Positions 46,781 through 51,288 of a stretch of DNA of 51,288 nt are shown piece by piece. The notes beneath the pieces were generated by a model. The model saw only the letters and a list, made by a program, of their open reading frames with translations. It did no database searches and had not been told where the DNA came from. The position numbers and the translations under genes are program-made. The stretch's first letter is position 1. Every line of letters begins with the position of its first letter. Source of the DNA: Actinomycetota bacterium (lineage in GTDB: Bacteria > Actinomycetota > Actinomycetes > Propionibacteriales > Propionibacteriaceae). The stretch lies in the NCBI GenBank assembly GCA_020161755.1, contig JAIUOS010000028.1, positions 1-51,288 of the forward strand. The letters run 5' to 3'.

Positions 46781-46858
46781 GGTCCCCCGAATAGGGGACA
46801 AAGGCCAGTCCCCCCAATAGGGGACAAAGGCCGGTCACCCGTGAAGGGGACATTTATG
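46781..46858. repeat. Three 26-bp tandem units with GGGGACA motif
   Basis: Units begin at 46781, 46807 and 46833. Units 1 and 2 share CCCCAATAGGGGACAAAGG-type sequence with inverted GTCCCC / GGGGAC halves; unit 3 is diverged (GGTCACCCGTGAAGGGGACA). They resemble the AATAGGGGACA ends of known mobile repeat families. Confidence 0.8.
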
Positions 46859-46935
46859 GCAATAAAGTTTCGCATTCGCGCCGAAAGTCCCCCGGGCAGG
46901 TGACACCGCCATGGGTGCACCCGGGGGCTGCGCGG

Positions 46936-46941
46936 TAGAGT
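46936..46941 (+). promoter_or_regulatory. Probable -10 box giving a leaderless prfB transcript
   Basis: TAGAGT ends 8 bases before the GTG start of prfB, where no ribosome binding site is present. This is the pattern of actinobacterial leaderless genes, with transcription starting at the start codon. Confidence 0.45.
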
Positions 46942-46949
46942 GTCTCCCC

Positions 46950-48059
46950 GTGACTGCCGCTGACCTTCAGGCCGATCTGGCCGTCCTGGACCGAACCCTG
47001 AGCTCCATCGAGGCCGTGCTCGATCCCGCCGCCAAGCGCGCGCAGATCGCCGAGCTGCAGGAACAGGCGGCCGCCCCCGACCTGTGGGAGAACCAGGAGA
47101 ACGCGCAGCAGGTCACCTCGAAGCTCTCCCGCCTCCAGGCCGAGGTCGACCGGATCTCGGCGATGCGCGGACGGGTCGACGACCTCGGCGTCCTGATCGA
47201 ACTCGCGGTCGAGGAGGACGACGCCGCCACCCTCGCCGAGGCGCAGAAGGAACTGAAGTCGCTGTCGGCCGACATCGAGGCGCTCGAGATCCGCACCCTG
47301 CTCTCCGGCGACTACGACCAGCGCGACGCCCTGGTGACGATCCGCTCCGAGGCCGGCGGCGTGGACGCGGCCGACTTCGCGGCGATGCTGCTGCGCATGT
47401 ACCTGCGCTGGGCCGAACGGCACGGCTACTCCACCGAGGTCTACGACACCTCCTACGCCGAGGAGGCGGGCATCAAGTCCGCGACGTTCACGGTGAAGGA
47501 GCCGTTCGCCTACGGCATGCTCTCGGTCGAACAGGGCACCCACCGGTTGGTCCGGATCAGTCCGTTCGACAACCAGGGCCGGCGCCAGACGTCCTTCGCC
47601 GGCGTGGACGTGCTGCCGGTCACCGAGGAGACCGACCACATCGACATCCCCGAGGCCGACATCCGGGTGGACGTGTTCCGCTCGTCCGGTCCGGGTGGGC
47701 AGAGCGTGAACACGACCGACTCCGCCGTCCGCATCACCCACCTGCCGACCGGCCTGGTGGTGTCGTGCCAGAACGAGAAGTCGCAGCTGCAGAACAAGGC
47801 CGCCGCGCTCCGCGTCCTGCAGTCGCGGCTCCTGGAACGCGCCCGCGCCGAGAAGGAGGCAGAGATGCGGGAGCTGAAGGGCGAGGGCGGTAACTCCTGG
47901 GGCTCGCAGATGCGCTCCTACGTGCTGCACCCCTACCAGATGGTCAAGGACCTCCGCACCGACCACGAGGTCGGCAACCCTGACGCCGTGTTCGACGGCG
48001 ACATCGACGGTTTCATCGACGCCGGGGTGCGCTGGCGCCGGCAACAGGGCGAGCGCTGA
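46950..48059 (+). CDS. prfB: Peptide chain release factor 2
   Basis: A 369-aa class I release factor that ends translation at UGA and UAA. The peptidyl-hydrolysis motif GGQ is in [17 protein letters not shown] and the codon-recognition tripeptide SPF in [15 protein letters not shown], which identifies RF2 rather than RF1. The reading frame is continuous: the autoregulatory +1 frameshift of E. coli prfB is absent. GTG 46950 lacks a ribosome site, consistent with a leaderless message. It precedes ftsE-ftsX, the standard actinobacterial order. Confidence 0.97.
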   Translation: MTAADLQADLAVLDRTLSSIEAVLDPAAKRAQIAELQEQAAAPDLWENQENAQQVTSKLSRLQAEVDRISAMRGRVDDLGVLIELAVEEDDAATLAEAQKELKSLSADIEALEIRTLLSGDYDQRDALVTIRSEAGGVDAADFAAMLLRMYLRWAERHGYSTEVYDTSYAEEAGIKSATFTVKEPFAYGMLSVEQGTHRLVRISPFDNQGRRQTSFAGVDVLPVTEETDHIDIPEADIRVDVFRSSGPGGQSVNTTDSAVRITHLPTGLVVSCQNEKSQLQNKAAALRVLQSRLLERARAEKEAEMRELKGEGGNSWGSQMRSYVLHPYQMVKDLRTDHEVGNPDAVFDGDIDGFIDAGVRWRRQQGER

Positions 48060-48171
48060 ACACGCGGGAGATGAGCGCGATGGGTTCGGAGTCGTCACAT
48101 AAGGTGTCCGGAGGCCGGCCTCGGCGGACGTCGAGGAACCTTCCCCATCGCCTACCCGGTCGGACATCACT

Positions 48172-48858
<687 letters not shown>

Positions 48859-48885
48859 TCCGCGATCCCGGCGAGGGGTGGTCCG

Positions 48886-49791
48886 ATGAGGCACACATTC
48901 TCTGAAACCTGGTCGGGTCTGCGACGCAACTTGTCGATGACCCTGGCCGTGGTGGTCACCATGTGGGTGTCGCTGACCCTGTTCGGGGCCGGCCTGCTGG
49001 TCGCCCAGCAGGTGGAGCGGCTGAAGGACGACTGGTACGACAAGGTCGAGATCAGCGTGTTCATGTGCGTCCCCGACTCCCGCGGCGGCAACTGCGTGGC
49101 CGGCGAGGCCGCCACCGACGTCCAGCGGGACGTGGTTCGCCAGACGCTCGAGAGCAACCCCGAGGTCGACCAGGTCTTCTACGAGACCCGTGACCAGGCG
49201 TACCAGCAGTTCCGGGAGTACTACGCCGACAACGACCCGATCCTGAAGTCGACCACGGTCGACATGATGCAGGACTCGTTCCGGGTGAAGCTGAAGAATC
49301 CGCAGGAGTACCAGGGCGTCGTCTCGGCGGTCAGCGGCCTTCCCGGCGTCCAGCAGGTGCAGGACCTGCGCAAATTCCTCGATCCGTTGTTCGCGTGGCT
49401 GAACCTGGCGCGGTGGGCGACGGTGGGGCTCAGTGCGCTGCTGCTGCTCGCGGCCGCGCTGCAGATCGGCAACACCATTCGCATGGCCGCCTATTCGCGC
49501 CGCCGCGAAATCGGCATCATGCGCCTGGTGGGTGCGTCGAACTGGTACATCATGCTGCCGTTTCTGCTCGAATCGCTGCTCGCGGCGGTCGGCGGCGCCG
49601 CGCTGGCCTGCCTGACGCTGGCCGCGGTGGAGAAGTTCGTGATCATCGACCGGGCAGCCGTAGAAATACGCACAATCCGCTGGATCGACTGGTCGAATGT
49701 CGGGTGGTCCATGGCGAGCCTCGCCGTGGTCGCCGTGGTTCTTTCTATTATTCCGACATTGATTGCGACCCGGAGGTTCCTCCGGGTATGA
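48886..49791 (+). CDS. ftsX: Cell division protein FtsX
   Basis: A 301-aa membrane protein with four transmembrane helices and a large extracellular loop between the first and second (about 45-170; the loop has two cysteines, FMCVP and GNCVAG). The loop contacts the peptidoglycan hydrolase that FtsEX controls. The conserved MRLVGASNWYIMLPFLLES and IPTLIATRRFLRV at the C-terminus fit FtsX. ATG 48886 has GAGGGGTGG upstream. It lies 27 bp after ftsE and just before the M23 peptidase gene. Confidence 0.97.
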   Translation: MRHTFSETWSGLRRNLSMTLAVVVTMWVSLTLFGAGLLVAQQVERLKDDWYDKVEISVFMCVPDSRGGNCVAGEAATDVQRDVVRQTLESNPEVDQVFYETRDQAYQQFREYYADNDPILKSTTVDMMQDSFRVKLKNPQEYQGVVSAVSGLPGVQQVQDLRKFLDPLFAWLNLARWATVGLSALLLLAAALQIGNTIRMAAYSRRREIGIMRLVGASNWYIMLPFLLESLLAAVGGAALACLTLAAVEKFVIIDRAAVEIRTIRWIDWSNVGWSMASLAVVAVVLSIIPTLIATRRFLRV

Positions 49792-49818
49792 ACGAGAAAC
49801 AACCGATTGGGGCAACTC

Positions 49819-51087
49819 GTGCTGGTGACTTCCCCCACCGCACGCGGAGCCCGGGGTAGCCGCCTCGGCCCGCTGCTGACCGCTGTACGCGCAATTCTGA
49901 TAGCCGGGCTCGTGTTCGGGCTGGTGGGTTCGTCGAGCCCGTCCGCCAGGGCCGAGAACCTGAAGGACGCCCGGGCGCGGGTGAAGAAGGCCATGGTCCA
50001 GGCCAAGAAGGACGTGTCCTCGGACAAGAAGGCGGTGTCCAAGGCCACCGACCGGCTCGAGGCCTCGCAGTCGCAGCTGGACAAGGCCCGGTCCGAACTG
50101 GCGTACGTGCGCAAGAAGCTCGCCGCGGCCAAGGCCCGGGACGCCGCGGTCGCCGCGGACCTGGCCGCCGCCCAGGACGCCTTCGACATCGCCGCGGCGT
50201 CCGTCCTCAAGGCCCAGGAGGACGTGGACGCGCAGCGGGCGCTGGTCGGGCTGGTCGTCCGCTCGGCGTACCAGCAGCACACCGACCTGACGAAGCTGAG
50301 CATCGTGGTGGGCGCCGAGTCGACGTCCGACCTGGCGCAGCGCGTGCAGTGGACCACCACGCTGTTCGACAGCTCGACGAGCCAGCTCGACCGCCTCACC
50401 GAACTGCAGGCCGGTCTGGAGACCGCGCGGACGGCACGGGCCACGGCCGAGGCGAAGCTGACCGACCAGCGCCGGGCGAGCGCCGCCCACGTCGCGGAGG
50501 TGAAGAAGCTGACCGCGCAGGCCGCGTCCCGCAAGGCGGCGCTGAAGAAGCTGGTCGCGACGAACGCGAAGCTGAAGGCCAAGGCGCAGGACGAGCTGGA
50601 GACCAGCCGCAAGCAGTACCGGGCCCTGGAGAAGCAGGAGGCCAGGATCGCGGCCAAGCTCCGCGGCGACGGCTACAACATCGTCAACCGCGGCGGTTTC
50701 ATCAAGCCGGTGGACGCGCCCGCGGGCTCGCCGTTCGGCCTGCGCTACCACCCGATCCTCCACTACTGGCGGATGCACTGGGGCACCGACTTCGGTGCCG
50801 CCTGCGGGGCGCCGATCCGGGCGATGGCCAACGGCAAGGTGATCTCGGCCGGCTGGACGACCTACGGCTTCGGCAATTACACGATCATCAGCTACGGGCG
50901 CATGTTCGGTGCGCAGCTGGCGAGCGGCTACGCCCACCAGTCGAAGGTGCTGGTGCACGCCGGCCAGCGGGTGAAGCAGGGCCAGATCGTGGGGTACGTC
51001 GGCACCACCGGCCTGAGCACCGGCTGCCACCTGCACCTCCAGATCTACCGCAACGGCGTCCGCGTCAACCCGATGCGCTACCTCTGA
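49819..51087 (+). CDS. EnvC-like M23 peptidoglycan peptidase with coiled coil
   Basis: A protein of about 422 aa. An N-terminal signal (LTAVRAILIAGLVFGLVGSSSPSARA) leads to about 230 residues of Lys/Ala-rich coiled coil, then an M23 (LytM) domain: FGLRYHPILHYWRMHWGTDFGAACG with the zinc His and Asp, and the HLHLQIY motif with the third ligand region. All zinc ligands seem present, so it could be active, unlike E. coli EnvC. The order ftsE-ftsX-coiled-coil-M23 suggests it is the FtsEX-activated septal hydrolase. The start is uncertain: GTG 49819, GTG 49825 or TTG 49807. The ORF's end meets a 39-nt repeat array. Confidence 0.92.
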   Translation: MLVTSPTARGARGSRLGPLLTAVRAILIAGLVFGLVGSSSPSARAENLKDARARVKKAMVQAKKDVSSDKKAVSKATDRLEASQSQLDKARSELAYVRKKLAAAKARDAAVAADLAAAQDAFDIAAASVLKAQEDVDAQRALVGLVVRSAYQQHTDLTKLSIVVGAESTSDLAQRVQWTTTLFDSSTSQLDRLTELQAGLETARTARATAEAKLTDQRRASAAHVAEVKKLTAQAASRKAALKKLVATNAKLKAKAQDELETSRKQYRALEKQEARIAAKLRGDGYNIVNRGGFIKPVDAPAGSPFGLRYHPILHYWRMHWGTDFGAACGAPIRAMANGKVISAGWTTYGFGNYTIISYGRMFGAQLASGYAHQSKVLVHAGQRVKQGQIVGYVGTTGLSTGCHLHLQIYRNGVRVNPMRYL

Positions 51088-51092
51088 CCCCC

Positions 51093-51211
51093 GGGGACGG
51101 TTCTTCGATCCGCCAGATTTTGGCGGGTATCGGGGACGGTTCTCCAAATCCGCCAGATTCCGGCGGGTTTCGGGGACGGTTCTTCGATCCGCCAGATTCC
51201 GGCGGATAAGG
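51093..51211. repeat. GGGGACGGTT repeat array, locus 3, interrupted at its right end
   Basis: GGGGACGG begins at 51093, 51132 and 51172 (spacing 39 and 40). Each unit carries the ATCCGCCAGATTcTGGCGG hairpin core. Where the fourth unit should begin (about 51211), the sequence changes to GGGGCTCTTCAC, the end of a probable insertion sequence. Confidence 0.9.
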
Positions 51212-51288
51212 GGCTCTTCACAATCCAGGGTGTAGTTGGGGTCTGAATCCGCCGGTCTCGAGCAGCGATCTCGCTATGTAGTTGGTGA
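51212..51288. mobile_element. Possible ISL3-type insertion sequence end (cut by window edge)
   Basis: The sequence GGCTCTTCACAATCC at 51212 resembles terminal inverted repeats of ISL3-family elements, which typically start GGCTCTT. It replaces the next expected unit of the repeat array. Only 77 bases are visible and no transposase, so the family is tentative. Confidence 0.35.

Larger units (their letters stand above)
46395..46949. other. Gene-free region upstream of prfB
   Basis: About 550 bp with no credible gene. It opens with GC-skewed runs (GGGTGAGGGTGGGGTGGGGG), turns AT-rich around 46720-46780, then has three 26-bp tandem units (46781-46858). TAGAGT at 46936 is a likely -10 box for prfB. 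Open frames through the tandem units lack start signals and look accidental. Confidence 0.6.

Noticed and set aside
46132-46920. Leftward open frames over the 3' end of the helicase gene and the gap before prfB
   Set aside because: The translation is Pro/Gly/Arg-rich low-complexity, crosses the tandem GGGGACA units and overlaps a conserved gene; no start signal.
46900-47100. Programmed frameshift in prfB
   Set aside because: The frame from GTG 46950 is continuous and no in-frame UGA with an upstream Shine-Dalgarno-like site is present near codon 25.

Overview
The window is GC-rich actinobacterial chromosome. Supporting signs are GTG starts, strong GGAGG-type ribosome binding sites, actinobacterial families (DUF3052, DUF3145, a PucR-type FasR regulator), homodimeric AceE, three-domain LigD, and a release factor 2 gene without a programmed frameshift. 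The order aceE ... PucR regulator - fabD - fabH - acpP - fabF - accD parallels the aceE/Rv2242/fabD/acpM/kasA/kasB/accD6 block of mycobacteria and the fasR-fabD-fabH-acpP-fabF block of Streptomyces. I infer Propionibacteriales (perhaps Propionibacteriaceae), but the sequence alone does not fix the family.

Layout. 1-1441: right-hand end of an integrative element whose tyrosine integrase reads away from the 3' end of a CAU tRNA, with the tail of a probable transposase at the edge. 1.5-8.3 kb: a leftward block with a GH13 trehalose-synthase-like enzyme, an HdeD membrane protein and a fluoride module (enolase, then a fluoride riboswitch, universal stress protein and two overlapping crcB genes). 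8.3-17.1 kb: housekeeping and repair genes (endonuclease V, tRNA-Asn, Nudix hydrolase, PLP decarboxylase, LigD, sirtuin, cytidylate-kinase-like protein, HAD phosphatase). 17.4-21.4 kb: moxR-DUF58-VWA-VWA operon. 21.6-30.3 kb: YggS, DUF3145, then the fatty-acid synthesis operon with its regulator. 30.3-37.3 kb: PHP protein, aceE, DUF3052, a secreted tyrosine-phosphatase-like lipoprotein and a receptor Ser/Thr kinase. 37.4-42.6 kb: tRNA-Val, then a sugar ABC transporter plus zinc dehydrogenase cassette lying between two identical 64-bp palindromic repeats. 42.6-46.4 kb: FG-GAP propeller protein and a RecQ-family helicase. 46.9-51.1 kb: prfB-ftsE-ftsX-M23 peptidase, a division-linked cluster. The right edge enters a probable ISL3-type element.

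How the parts fit. The fluoride block pairs an RNA sensor with the exporter (Fluc heterodimer), a stress protein and a complete copy of enolase, the classic fluoride target. The fab block makes malonyl-CoA/ACP elongation enzymes next to pyruvate dehydrogenase, which supplies the acetyl-CoA, under a FasR-type regulator with a perfect 17-bp palindrome in front of fabD. FtsEX with an EnvC-like M23 peptidase is a septal wall-hydrolysis module.

The strongest non-genic signal is an abundance of structured repeats: 39-nt-period tandem units beginning GGGGACGGTT at three intergenic loci, with a related unit inside the ligD reading frame; a GGCCCTTCGTGACGC hairpin family with compensatory base changes; perfect 56-bp palindromes; a 30-bp-arm inverted repeat; and GGGGAC tandem units upstream of prfB. 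These look like REP-type or other mobile hairpin elements.
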